From Sapria himalayana (Eukaryota; Streptophyta; Magnoliopsida; Malpighiales; Rafflesiaceae), in assembly GCA_029783825.1 (NCBI GenBank), contig JAREIK010009626.1:186001-250000 (forward strand): DNA of 64,000 nt. The letters run 5' to 3'. Below the pieces are notes generated by a model. That model was given only the letters and a program-made list of their open reading frames with translations, did no database searches and was not told where the DNA came from. Positions 38,030 through 49,868 of this stretch are shown here, one piece after another; within the stretch, counting starts at the first letter, position 1; the number at the start of each line of letters is the position of its first letter. The position numbers and the translations under genes were made by a program.

Positions 38030-40130
38030 CGTGAAAGTGTCTGATGGTTTCACTAGTAGTTGTCTTAACATTTTGAAAATCCCATGAGTCATCATCTACC
38101 AGTAAATCCTCTACTCTTGTTCAAGCATGATCTTGGATGCCCAACCAAGAATCCTCTCAATCCTTTATGCATTCTTGAACATCAATGATATCTAACTATA
38201 GTCTTAATCACATATCCGAAATGGCATTGACTGTAATAAAAAAATAGACTCCATCACTATGCTCGATACCAAAGGAGTTAGTAGATCTCGTGTCATTTTG
38301 ATAGTATGGAATTGGTGGACCCATATAATTTCCACCATTATAAAATATCAAGGTTCTTGTTATCATTATATGATAGGAATGAGCAGCAATCATTATGACA
38401 GTATCTAAGTAATAAGATAGCTCACTCCTATTTGATGGTCTTCTCCGTCGTTTCCTCCTCACTAACTAAATGAAGTCATCATCTTTGAATATGGTGTTTG
38501 TGTCTATACTCAGAGATTGGTTATAACTTCTACCATATACAGTGTTATAATTTGTAAATAAATTAGTCAACTTTTTTATGAATAAACTTTCCAGGGTGGT
38601 GTTCCTGGTTCATGCTTGTGGATATGCATGTCAAAATGTTCTCTACCCCTTCTACCTTATCGCTTGGATCCTTATAGGCAGCTACACAATAAAAAGATGA
38701 AAAGGTGGACAAATACTTTAAGTACTTGTTTTCCATTTCAACATATATGTCACTACATGTTAGGTCATCTCTAAACTTATTAAACATGCCACTAATATTA
38801 CACGTGCACCTAAGGTAAATGCAAGTGGTGAGAGTGTAAACTAACGAACACATACTTATCATGTATTCAGATATATGTCACTACATGTTAGGTCATCTCT
38901 AAACTTATTAAACATGCCACTAATATTACACGAACACCTAAGGTAAATGCAAGTGGTTATAACAAATCTTCTAGAATATCATAAATGGAATTCTTGTATC
39001 ACAATCTCTATCATCAATAATAAGTTTGTCACTCTTACTATTGATATATTCAGATATCTATCAAACACATGACTCCAACATGAGGTAAGTGTAATTTCAA
39101 TAGTGTCTCACATTTATTTGGAATTTCTTTTTATTTAGACCCGCAAATAAATAAAAACTATTAGACTCTTATTATCTGCTAGATGTCTGAAGATATTTTA
39201 GTGAGTTATGTATTTTTTCTAAAGTGGGAAAAATAACCTTAATTCTTGCTTATACTGATAGGTTGATGATGTGATAAATACATTTAACATAAAAAATCTC
39301 TCCTAATGATCCATCTCTAATGGTCCTAAAGAACTTGTTAAAGACTACTTCATTGTTAGATGCATTATAAAATGTGATGATAAATATTTTATTTCAAATA
39401 TTATTAATCTTTAAACATTCTCAACATGCACTCATTTATGGCATGGTCATCATGAGGTTGGAAAATCTATGAAAATTCTTAAAATCTTTTTATTAAGTGT
39501 CCATTTAGAATCTACATATTGGGTGGTTGGGCATGCAAAAGATGCATATTCATGACTAGTCCAAATATCAGACGACACAGACAACAAGTCACAATATTTC
39601 CTAAATTCATTAGTTATTATATGTTTTTTAACAAAATTATATTTTAGAATGTAGTTCATAAATGTGGTCCTAGGAATCCTATGATATGTAGGCTAAAAAT
39701 AGATTTGCATGATATTGACTATTCTTAGATCCTTAAAAATTTAATCGAAAGACGCATTGTGAAGATCAGTTTAGTCATGCATTCCCTCTCTAACTTATTG
39801 TGTTTTATGAACGGGATCAACATAGAAGCTGGACTAGATCCAGCATCAAAGACCCCACCGCTCAATTAGATTTTCCTAGGATCTAATGCACCATATTTTT
39901 TTGGTGCAATGATCAGAATGCCTCTTTAGGTATCCAGTCCCACACACACTCATACATGTATATATTTTTTTACAATATATGCATTGTGTTGATTCCTCAT
40001 CGACATACCTAGCATTTTTATTTTATATTATATTAAAGAAAGTTCAAACTATAAATATTCTTCTAGTTTTTTATTTTTTAGATTTTTAAGTTTGGGTCAA
40101 GGTCATGGAATATAACATGGTTTTGGCCTC
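38030..40130 (-). pseudogene. hAT transposase pseudogene, element 2
   Basis: Read on the complement, the order is as in hAT-1. A leader and BED-finger region lie at about 40130-39900. The RNase H-fold part includes 'MNYILKYNFVKKHIITNEF' and 'VSSDIWTSHEYASFACPTTQ' (39659-39450). A DUF4413-like part contains 'DPSDKVEGVENILTCISTS' (38862-38563). The dimerisation region contains 'NRSELSYYLDTVIMIAAHSY' (38462-38208). Stops and frameshifts break the frame. A 128-bp direct duplication (see 38743-38958) disrupts the region just before the DUF4413-like part. Confidence 0.75.
38743..38958 (-). repeat. Direct duplication, period 128 bp, in hAT-2
   Basis: The segment starting 'atatatgtcactacatgtta' at 38743 returns at 38871 almost unchanged for about 88 bp ('aggtcatctctaaacttatt', 'aaacatgccactaatattac'). 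It is not seen in hAT-1, so it arose within this copy. Confidence 0.9.
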
Positions 40131-40485
40131 GAACATTTTCTTGGGTTTTTAATATTAATATTATATATGTCTATTAATATTAAGTTTGTTATCATTAAAT
40201 TCATAATTTCTCATTTCTAATTTTTTTTAGTTTATGAATTATATTCTAATTTCTAAATTAAAAAGTAATTAATATAAAAAAAATTAAAACTAAATAAAAA
40301 TTAATAAACAATACTTGAGTAGCGTTAGGTTTATGGAGAGGAGAAGAAAAGCCACACCCCACACCCAAATTTTTTGCTCTCTACGCCCATGGTCCACTTT
40401 CTTTAAGCTTTACAAAAAAAAATTCTAATTCTGGAATTATAAATTTTAGCTTTAGAGAGAGAAAATTGATACCTAGAGAAGAAAC

Positions 40486-40489
<4 letters not shown>

Positions 40490-40522
<33 letters not shown>

Positions 40523-40720
40523 AGAGGGGGGAGAATGAGAGAGGAGTTGAAAGAGGAGAGATTTGAATGAAAAACTCAAATCTCTAATTTCATTTATATT
40601 ATTTATATATATATATATATTAGGGGGGGGGGATGAGAGAGGAGTTAAACGAAGAGAGATTTGAATGAAAAACTCAAATCTCTAATTTTGTATATATATA
40701 TTTTTAAAATATATATATAT
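40490..40720 (-). repeat. (AG)n run and 98-bp tandem duplication in the hAT-2 leader
   Basis: A GA/AG run (about 40491-40516) precedes two copies of a segment with 'gagaggagtt' and 'gagatttgaatgaaaaactc'. 'ggagtt' lies at 40543 and 40641, a period of 98 bp. A (TA)n run and a poly-G run separate the copies. Each copy holds a small palindrome (GAGATTTGA ... TCAAATCTC). Confidence 0.85.
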
Positions 40721-41400
40721 ATATTTAAATTTTTTATATTTTTATATATTTAAATAGGGCACAAACCCAAAAGCCATTGAATCTTCTACCTAGGTTGTTG
40801 GAAGTGAATCCAACAGCCTGGATCTTCACATATTTTTATTTTTATTTTTATGTTTATTTTATTTTTATTTTATTTTTATTTTTATTTTTATTTTTGTTTT
40901 TGTTTACCATTAGTCGTCATTTAGGAATGAAAACTAGAGCTTTGGATTGTCAAGAAGCTTCAGCTCGAGCTAGAGTTGGGGTTCGGCCTAGGTCTTGGCT
41001 TGAACTCGATCAGGCTATGGGCCTAGGAGAAAGGGGAGGTGCATCCAATTGTAACTAGGTCTTGCCATGTGGATGCACATAGCAAACAACATGGTGGATT
41101 AATTATAAAACTATCCAAGTGTGCTAGGCAGGGTGAGCAAATTTTTATGAATAAAATAATAATTAAAAAAAAATATGTGCGGCATGTTAACCTGCCATTG
41201 AACCATGACTACGGGCCAGGCAACGATTTCATGCCTAGCCCAACATGAGGACCGGCTAAGCCAAGCCTAAAAGACAATGATCATTGCCTACGACCGGCAT
41301 GACCAAGGTACCAGCACAATTTTGGATTATGTCATGTTGGGCTAGACACAATTGAACCGAGATGTGCCATGGGTCGTGTTCAGGCTGCCCAGGCTATATG
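40720..41400 (-). other. Distal part of hAT-2, subterminal region
   Basis: Contains a TTTTTA-type pyrimidine repeat (40840-40905), then a GC-richer stretch with 'gcttggct', 'ggcctagg' and 'catgcctagccc' words, resembling the subterminal part of hAT-1. Open frames here (40777-41058, 41039-41248) have no recognisable product. Confidence 0.5.
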
Positions 41401-43249
41401 AGTTCTAATATGTTTAATTATTTAATTATTTCTGTCCAAATATATTTAATTATTGAGTTCTAATAAGATAGAGTATATTGGTGTTGTATGGTGGCACACC
41501 CCAGTGAGAGCTGTTGTACAATTTTCAACCAAAACACTTTAAAGTATCACTTTTAATGAAATTAAGTGGACTAATATTTATATTATCATTTCAAACAATT
41601 TATCGCTAATTTAACCTTAAAGTTCTAATAAGATCCAGTATATTCGTGTTAGTATGGTCTAATCCCCTAATGAGATGTGGTGTATTAATTTCATCCACAA
41701 CGCTTTTAACTTATCACTTTTAATGAAATTCGATGTACTAGTATTTCTATTATCATTTTAGACAATTAATAGAAAAAATTGATCTTTTAAAATATTTGAA
41801 TGCAACATGGGAACTTCCAATGTGATCCATCATCTTAGTACTATTCAAAATAAAACACAATAAATTTGAGTTTTAATGAGATCTAGTATATTAGTATTGG
41901 TACAGTCATATCCCCTAAAAAAATTAGCGTACTTTTTTTTATCCAAACCACTTTAACTTATCACTTTTAATGAATTCGATATACTAGTATTTATATTATC
42001 ATTTTCAAGAATGTAAAAAAAAATTATCATTTAAAATATTTGAATGTAATACAAGAATTTCCAAGGTGACCCTTCATTTTACTAATATTTTTGCCAAAAC
42101 ACAATTAACTTAATAATTCTAATGAGACCTAAAGTATTAGAGTTTTTATGGTCACAACTCTTCATGAGATTTGATGTATTATTTTAATACAAAATACTTT
42201 TAACTTGTCACTTTTAATGAAATTTAGTGTACTAGTATTTATTTTATCATTTCAGACAATTAACAGCAAATTTTATCATTTAAAATATTAAAATTCAACA
42301 CAAGAACTTCTTATGTAATTTATCATCTTAGTATTATTTCCATTCAAACACATTTAACTTTAATATTTTAATTAGATCTAATATATTAACATACATATGT
42401 TCACATCCTCTAAAAAGATCTGGCATATTATTCTCATCTAGAATATTTTTAGCTTATTACTTTTAATAATATTCAATGTAGCAGTATTTATATTATAATT
42501 TTAGATAATTAATAGAAAAATTTATGATTTAGGATAATTGAATGTGACCCAAGATCTTCCAAGGTGAACTATCAACCTAATATTATTCCCACCCAAATAT
42601 ATTTAACTTTAGAGTTGTAATGAGATCTAGTGTATTATTGTCGATATGGTCGCATCAACTAATGAGATATGGTGTACTATTATTTTCCATAACCTTCTAC
42701 ATTATCACTTTTAATTTGGTATACTTGTAGTATTCCTAGCCAAATACTTTTAACTAAAGCATTGTAACAAAATTTAGTGTGTAATTAGTAATAGTATGGT
42801 CACATCTCCTAATGAGATATGGTGTACTATTCTCATCCAAAATATTTTTAGCTTATCAATTTTAAAGAATTTGGTATACTATAATTTATTTTATCATTTG
42901 AGAAAATTAATAGCAAATTTTATCATTTAAAATGTATGAATGCAGCACGTGAACATCTAAGTGATCGACCATCTTAGTACTATTCTCGTACAAACACATT
43001 TAACTTTAAAATTCTAATGAGATTTTGTTAATTAGTATTGGTATAGTCGCATCCTTTAATGAGATATGGTGTACTATTCTTATTGAAAACACTTTAACAT
43101 GTCAGCTTTAATAAATTTTAATGTGCTAGTATTTATAATATCATTTCAAATAATTATTAGCAAATTTTATCATTTAAGATATTTGAATGAAACACGAAAA
43201 CTTACAAGGTGATCCATCATCTAAGTACTTTACCCACCCAATCATATTT
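41401..43249 (+). repeat. Satellite block S5 (~1.85 kb)
   Basis: About seven satellite monomers in the standard orientation. The first 30 bp are ambiguous because hAT-2 fades into AT-rich DNA. It ends in 'cacccaatcatattt' at 43249, just before the terminus of element D. No genes. Confidence 0.88.
43247..43249. repeat. Target site duplication (TTT) of element D, left copy
   Basis: Directly precedes the mutated terminus at 43250 and is repeated at 54122-54124. The T-rich context lowers its weight. Confidence 0.6.
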
Positions 43250-43530
43250 CAATACACGAAAAATCCAAAATAGCTATGGAAAATTCCCTGGCTAAATGAG
43301 AATTTTATGTCGCTAAAATAGAATAACGATGAAACACTTCCCGAGCTAAAGTGCTCGTCGTAAAAGACTAACGAGGGAAAAATTCCCTAGCAAAAAATAT
43401 CTAATGACATAAAATTCCCTAGCTAAATTTATTTTTCCCCTTTATAATTTTGATCATAATTTCGAGCTTCAGAAAATTCCCTAACTAAATTAGCAAGGGA
43501 AAAAGCCCTAGCTAATTTAATTCAAAACTA
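43250..43530 (-). repeat. 3' terminal and subterminal repeats of element D
   Basis: Repeated 'TCCCTAGCTAA' and variants ('attccctggctaaatgag', 'attccctagctaaattta', 'attccctaactaaattagca'), in the inverse orientation of the 3' end of C. The first 30 bases align with C's 3' terminus. Confidence 0.8.
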
Positions 43531-43769
43531 TTTTCATTATTTGATTTTTTACAAAAAATTAATTACATATTTTTATGTTTTTTATTAAATTGAATAAAAG
43601 CATAAACTATAAACCATTATTTATAATTACAAAAAATAAAAGCAGTTAATAAATTATTATGATACAATATGTCACATTATTAAAATAAAACATAACAAAA
43701 TTTGATTACATCTCTTCGGCATCAATGTATCTAACGACAATGCATAAAGTATAATATATCCATGAAATT

Positions 43770-44210
43770 GATGTTACTTTCTCTCCTCCAGCTCCTCTAG
43801 TCACCATCTTTCTGCTACAACAAAGTTGTCCTAGTCACGTGGCTTCATGTCTAGTGAAATGTTAGTTTCTATTTGAGGTCGTAGAGCATCTTATCTAGCT
43901 CATAAAACTCAGATGCAGCAAAATCCACCCCTATGAAAACCTAAGCACAAAAAGCAGAGAAGAATATTCTCGCACAAACTTCTCTGGTGGCCCTGCCTGA
44001 TTCAACCACACAATTTTTGTTCGAATTACAAGAAAGACTTTACTTTTCCTGTGCAACTTGAATCAGAGAGGAGAACATTCTTCATCACTTGAATCACTGT
44101 CAAATATGGATTCTCAAAGGTTCCCAGCTGTCGGTGTTCTAGTTATCCACCATTGTGGTTGTGTCGTCACCTACTTAGAGCTACCTTTAGATGATGAAGC
44201 CATTTTTATC
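43770..44210 (-). pseudogene. Conserved 3' exon region of family 2 (element D)
   Basis: On the complement a possible start, 'MASSSKGSSK', lies at about 44206. A broken frame follows with 'TTQPQWWITRTPTAGNL', 'ESIFDSDSSDEECSPL', 'VDFAASEFYELDKMLYDLK' and, after a shift, 'DNFVVAERW', stop, 'LEELEERK'. The last block matches 28936-29085 in element C, as does the following non-coding DNA ('aaattttgttatgtttt'). It is probably the remnant of an element-encoded protein with an acidic, Ser-rich part. No family is recognised. Confidence 0.4.
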
Positions 44211-44962
44211 TCTTTCTAACTACTTGCTTCCCATCACAATTAAACACTTAGATATCGGTGAAATAATAAGCAAGTTCACATCAAATTTCAAATCAAAAAC
44301 CTTAGTTTATGGTTAGTTTCGAAATTTGACTATGAAATCCACCTGAAAAAATTAATTCAAAATTCAAACTAAATTAAGATCTACTCAGAATCCAATTCCA
44401 CAAACAAACATCATAACTGAAATTCCATCTTGTTTATATAATTCAATTTTGAAAGCAAAAACATTACCGAATTGGCATATGATGGCAAGTACACAAATCC
44501 AAAATACAAACACGAATTAAAATTCTAATGCTTATAGCTTATTCGCCCAAAATGATTGTATCAAGAAATAATGAAAAGTGAACGTTATGAATTATAATAG
44601 GAGGCATAGAATAAGGCTACATCATAATACTTAACTAGAAAGGAAGCCAGCAGTGGTGGAGTGAGATGGTGGGAGAGTGCATGTCAGCATGATCATTAAA
44701 AAAAGTAATGTGCCCCACCCTTTTTGTGGATTGTCATGCTCATGTCCCTACTGGTCGGTGGTCACAAGGCAAGTGTGAAATAAATGGACCTGGTTTGATC
44801 ATTGCTGACTCCTGAATGTTCTTCATCTTCTCCTATTGGAATCAAATTTTAAAATTCGACCCTGCTCGACTGAAAGTCCATTGAAACAAATTAAGTTATT
44901 ATTAGAATTTTTATAATAACTATCAACTATTATTGAATAATTATTTATTAGTTAACTTTTAT

Positions 44963-44998
<36 letters not shown>

Positions 44999-45130
44999 AT
45001 ATATCATATTTAACCTATATAGAAGATAAATTTTAATAAATTATTCATTTTTCAATGTTTTTTAATAATTACATATTTAGTAGTAATTAACTAATAATAT
45101 AATAGTCCAATGATAAAGGAGAAAGACTGC
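44211..45130 (-). other. Element D, no recognised gene
   Basis: About 900 bp with nothing I can name. It has moderately mixed composition at 44640-44880, with no counterpart seen in C, and a (TA)n run at about 44963-45005. Confidence 0.4.
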
Positions 45131-45136
45131 CCAATT

Positions 45137-45459
45137 TTAGAGGACATGAGCATGGCATAGCTTATTGCTTAAGAGAGAGCCCAACTCATTTCCGGAGGTA
45201 CGCTGTTGATAAATCACTTCCATCTCATCAGCAGCACCAGTTGGATCCCACCAATATACCTCTTCGGAAGATAAAAACACACCAGAAACCAAATCCTCAT
45301 GCTTCGCGAGAGGATTGTGCGGAATAAAAATGAATGGTCTTGAATGAAGAGTCTCCAGAATGGTGTGCTTGGAAGTGGCCATTTCCTCCCCCAAAAATAT
45401 ATATAGCTTAGACATTTGAGACAAGCTGTCACACACATAAATGCAACCAAATAAACATG

Positions 45460-45497
<38 letters not shown>

Positions 45498-46015
45498 GTG
45501 AGTGTGTGTGTGTGTGTCATTTATGTGGTTCAGATAGTACTATGAAATTAGATGTAGTAGATTATTATTACCACCTCCGCCAATGTTTTCGAAGATGACA
45601 CCATCTTCATCACTAGTCTTTCTTTTTTTTTCAAAATAAATGCCAATGTCATGTGGTTCACTCTCAAAGTGTGACTGTGTGTGCCAGGCATGCCTCAATG
45701 TGTAAGGCATGCTAATTCATGCTCCAAAAGCTATCAATAGAATAACATATCAATTGATAAAGTAGAGAACATAGCACCTAGCAAAACATAAGCAATATCA
45801 CAAACATTGGGCTCATCAAAAAGTGATGCTAATTCTTCCTCCAAAAACTCCTCAGGTAGAACATCATCCATAAGTTTCTGAAGCCAATGAATTTTATCCT
45901 TCCTTGTCTGCCATATTATGGCATTGCATTCTCTCTCATGCTTGCACTACTGTACCAGACGATTGAGCTGTATTATCTCGGAATTATGTTGCATCAATTA
46001 TCAGTATGTGAGCCG
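45137..46015 (-). pseudogene. Captured protein-coding fragment in element D, unidentified
   Basis: Two coding-like segments on the complement. The downstream one (about 45450-45140) reads 'SLSQMSKLYIFLGEEMATSK', 'HTILETLHSRPFIFIPHNPL', 'VSGVFLSSEEVYWWDPTG' and ends at a stop after 'NKLCHAHVL'. The upstream one (about 45970-45710) reads 'ECNAIIWQTRKDKIHWLQKL' and 'EEFLEEELASLFDEPNVCD'. Their composition is that of real protein, unlike the surroundings. They are separated by a non-coding stretch with a (GT)n run that could be an old intron. The 'EEVYWWDPTG' part faintly recalls plant NO VEIN-like (HSP90-type ATPase fold) proteins, but I cannot confirm this. It lies in the sense orientation of element D. 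Confidence 0.4.
45462..45520 (+). repeat. (GT)n microsatellite
   Basis: GT dinucleotide run with one short interruption ('ttagtgagt'). It gives Thr-His repeats on the complement that are not part of a real protein. Confidence 0.9.
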
Positions 46016-46079
46016 TGAGGGAGAAGTAAGAGAAGATAATGATACCTAGGTTCTCTGTTGAACCGTGTTGGGACCTACT

Positions 46080-48150
46080 TGAGTCTAGATTGCAATTATC
46101 TCGTCATTGATGGTAGTTTATGAATTTTATATTTAATGATTAATTATATTATTTCATAAATAAATAAATTTATGGTTAATAGTTTATGAATTTTTATGCT
46201 TATTTTTGTAATATTATTTATAGATTAATGAAATAAATTTCAGAAATAAAAAATGTATTTATTTTTATACAATGGAGAAAAAAAATTAATATTACTAATA
46301 ACCATGAAAACTATTAATTGGTAATCAAATTTTCAATTTATTTCATTTAATTAAAAAACCATATTATTACATAAAACCAAAAAAAATTGTATAAATGTAT
46401 GACCATACAAATTTTATAACATCTCATATTTTTTATAATTTATGGATAAATTTATAATATTTATTAATATATAAAAAATATTAATATGAAATTATAAAAA
46501 TATTATATATACATACATACATACATGTGTGTGTGTGTGTGTGTAAATATATGATTATAAATTTTAATGAATTAAATATTTTTTTATGAATATAATATGA
46601 AATACATATTTCATATTAAAAAAATGAGCATTCTCTATATTATTTAAATATATTAATAATATTATAATATTCACATTATATACAATAAAAGATGGTAAAT
46701 ATATACAAACCAATTTCAAATTCATTATAATGTATATATAAAATCATTAAAAATTTTAAAAATAAAAATCTTATATCCTAATAATATTAATTTTTTATGA
46801 CTTCATTTACTTTACTAGTTACGAAATTGAATTTAACATAATAGTACTAAACACAAATTAAATATTAAAAATATTGCATTCTAATAACATTTAACATTAA
46901 GTTAAATTTTTTTTAGATCTACTGACTTGCATAAACTATAAAATTCTTATAATTTACTAGACATACTAATACATTTTATTAAATTTCAAATATATTTTAA
47001 TGATTAAAAAATATTTGTAAGTTGACTTATACCATTACTTTTATGATATGAAATATATAATTATGTTCCAAATGATGCCTTATGGTGTCTCTAATCATTC
47101 TTATAAATAAATTTATTACAACACTATTATTTATAATATTATCATATATGATATTATATACTTTTATTTAGTATTTCATATTCTACAAATATAATTGTTA
47201 TGTACATGTATATAACAAAATCATCATAAAAATTTAATATCTCATAAAAATCTAATAATTTTTTATTAATTTTCAATTAGAATTAATAAATTGATATTAA
47301 TACATGTGAAAAATATGTCATTCCAACTAGTATATATATCAAACACCATTAATATCCTACTACTAAATTTTCTAGAATTCTAAATTAGTCTTTATCAAAT
47401 TTAATTTTTACAATATCATTTTACTTGTCAACTTAGTGATCCTATGAATAATGAATTAGATATATTTTTATATAAAATATATGAATCTATAATATTCAAT
47501 AAAGTTAAGCTAAAGATTCATAATAATAATCAATCTAATTATATTTTTCTTATAAACTCAATATTATAAATAAAGTGAAAATCACTAATCATAAAGTTAA
47601 TCTAAATTTTATAATACAATAGCTAAATGAGTTTGCTTAGGATCAATATATCATATTTTTTGTATATTATTCAACGTATCTCTTTATGTGTTCAGTCCTA
47701 TTAATAATTTTGTAATTACATGTTTTTATATTATCTACATTGAGCATACTTTTCTTAGAATTCTCTAAAATTTTTATTTTTAATTATATTAAAATAAGTC
47801 GTACTACAAAAATTCATTTATTAAACCTAAAGTTTTTTGGTACATAGGAATACTTAAGATTTGAAGACAAATTAGAAATAGACCTTTGAGCTTGGTTATT
47901 ATTAGCTAAAATAAAATTATCAATAAAATTAATTTTATTTTATTTTAATTTACTATGATTCATTTTATTAGAAGGAATAAACATATATATATATAGAGTA
48001 GAAAAAAAATATATTAGTATTCCATTATAACTCTCTTATATAAAAGTAAAATAAAAAAATACATATAATATACTTTACAAAATTAAATTTTTATCACAAC
48101 ATTTTCATTATTTCATTATTCATTGGACACAATCACTGATATATTAGAAA
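46080..48150. other. AT-rich gene-free interior of element D
   Basis: About 2 kb of extremely AT-rich DNA with no open frame of note, a short (ACAT)n/(GT)n run near 46508-46545, and no similarity that I can see to element C. I see nothing functional in it. Confidence 0.5.
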
Positions 48151-48189
48151 TTTATATAAAATTATAATTTACATACTTTATAATATGTA

Positions 48190-48655
48190 ATATTAAAAAA
48201 AATATAATAGGAAAAATAAAAATAAAATAAAAAAATAAAATAAAAATAAAATAAATAAAATAAATAATAAAATAAAATAAATAAATAAAATAAATAATAA
48301 ATAAATAAAAAATAAAATAAAAATAAAATAAAAATAAAATAAAAAAATAAAATAAACAATAAAATAAAAATAAAATGAAAAATAAAATAAAAATAAAATA
48401 AAAAATAAAATAATAAATAATAATAAATAATAAATAAAATAAATAAAATAAAATAAATACAATAAAATTAAAATTAAAATTAAAATAAAAATTAAAATAA
48501 AAATTAAAATAAAAATTAAAATAAAAATTAAAATTAAAATTAAAATAAAAATTAAAAATTAAAATAAAAACAATTAAATAAAAATTAAAATTAAAATACA
48601 AATAAAATAAATAAAAAATAAAAAAATAAAATAAAAAATAAATTTTATTTTGACT
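48190..48655 (+). repeat. (AAAAT)n-type low-complexity tract
   Basis: About 460 bp made almost only of 'aaataaaat' and 'aaaattaaaat' units, with a change of unit near 48465 from AAATAAAAT-like to AAAATTAAAAT-like. Frames on the complement give Phe/Tyr/Leu/Ile repeats and are not genes. Confidence 0.9.
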
Positions 48656-48878
48656 TTCAATCTTTGAAAATCATAGATAATCATACAAGAAAAATAAAAT
48701 ATAAAGAAATAAAATATATTTTTTATCTACTTATAAATATTATTGAATTTATAAAATTATTTTTTAATGTTGGATTTGGACTTGATATAATCTAAACAAC
48801 TGGTTGTTGATGGTTATGAAATGGCTAGAATAGCCATTGTGCTGAAATTTAATTCATTAATTAATAATCTAAAATGAC

Positions 48879-49264
48879 TATAGGCTGTGACAAGCCAACA
48901 TTCACATATGATGCATCCATTTGGCACGATCAAACACTCAATCATTTATAAAAAAGAATATAGTGCATGAGATCATATGGTGAACTCAAATTGGGAGTCC
49001 AGCTCGACCTAACCCAACTCATTAGTAGTTTTAAAACAAATTTTGCACTTGATATTAGGTTGATAGTTTCAACCTAATCGGTAGCACTCGAGCATGACCT
49101 GAGCATGATTTGTCAACCAGGACAAATTTGATTAGCATAGGTTGGTGATTCGAATAGTGTCGTGTTGCATGATATTGCAGCACGAGAGGCTTACCTCCAT
49201 GATCGGCACAGTCCATGCAAATTGGCCATGCAGCTAGGCTGCTCAACACATTTTGCCACCTCTA
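48879..49264. mobile_element. Candidate short hAT-like insertion in element D
   Basis: A 386-bp segment of higher GC than its surroundings. On the complement its right end reads 'TAGAGGTGGCAAAATG', a hAT-type terminus. The left end, 'TATAGGCTGTGACAAG', is a weaker inverted match. ATGAC flanks both sides (48874-48878 and 49265-49269), while hAT elements usually give 8 bp, so the boundary or the class could be wrong. Open frames inside have no recognised product. Confidence 0.35.
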
Positions 49265-49868
49265 ATGACAATCTTACCTTAGCATGTGAAAAACTCAGAC
49301 ATTTTGATGACATGGCACCCAGATTTTGTCCCTCAAAAGAACACCAGGAAATGAAGTTCCACTAAACTTTTGAGTCAATTCACACCCTATGAGGTGCTAC
49401 ACTACTTTTTTTAATAAAGCCCATGTCAATGCCATAGTCACGATCTCACACAGTTAGGTTTGTGTATTACCAAGTTCAATTAAGTGGCCTTGTTCCTTTG
49501 GCTTTCAAATAGGCACTACACTACATTTTCATCCAAAGCACAATAGAATTATCTTATCATATTGACACCATGAATCAAATAAGCAAATATTGACATAAAT
49601 AAAATATAAACTTTATGTAAGAAATAAACAGAACACAAATAAATGCTTATTGCTTGCAAAATGTTGCGAGATATATCACCTTCTAGAGCTCTCAATCCCA
49701 TAGTAGCCTACATGAAAATCAAAATGCACAACATAGTAATTAACAAAATCATTTTTTGAACATCATAATTAGATCATCCCGACTTCCAAATAAATGACAT
49801 GCAAAGAAAAACCTGAATTTACCCACCCCAACTCTAACTGAAGTCTTCGGTCGCAATTCCAAGGGCAC
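49265..49868. other. Element D, gene-free stretch before the EF1-alpha fragment
   Basis: About 600 bp with mixed composition and no recognised gene. It may include further captured or inserted DNA, since no counterpart is seen in element C. Confidence 0.35.

Larger units (their letters stand above)
37499..41400 (-). mobile_element. hAT element 2, same family as hAT-1, inverted
   Basis: It starts with 'TAGAGGCATCGAATGAG' at 37499, directly after satellite 'gatctagt'. This aligns with the terminus of hAT-1 ('TAAAGGTGTCAAATGGG'). The region from about 37720 to 40400 is the reverse complement of hAT-1 (trailer, transposase remnant, leader). Beyond the leader it continues for about 1 kb with purine runs, TA runs and a GC-richer 'catgcc/ggcca' region to about 41400, where satellite gradually becomes recognisable. 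The far end is not sharply defined, and no matching 8-bp duplication is seen. Confidence 0.75.

Noticed and set aside
48152..48601. 149-codon frame on the complement, Phe/Tyr/Ile/Leu only
   Set aside because: A product of the AAAAT-type low-complexity tract; composition is not that of a membrane protein.
49055..49365. Frames on both strands around 49.1-49.4 kb
   Set aside because: Moderate composition but no family resemblance; partly inside the candidate short hAT-like insertion.
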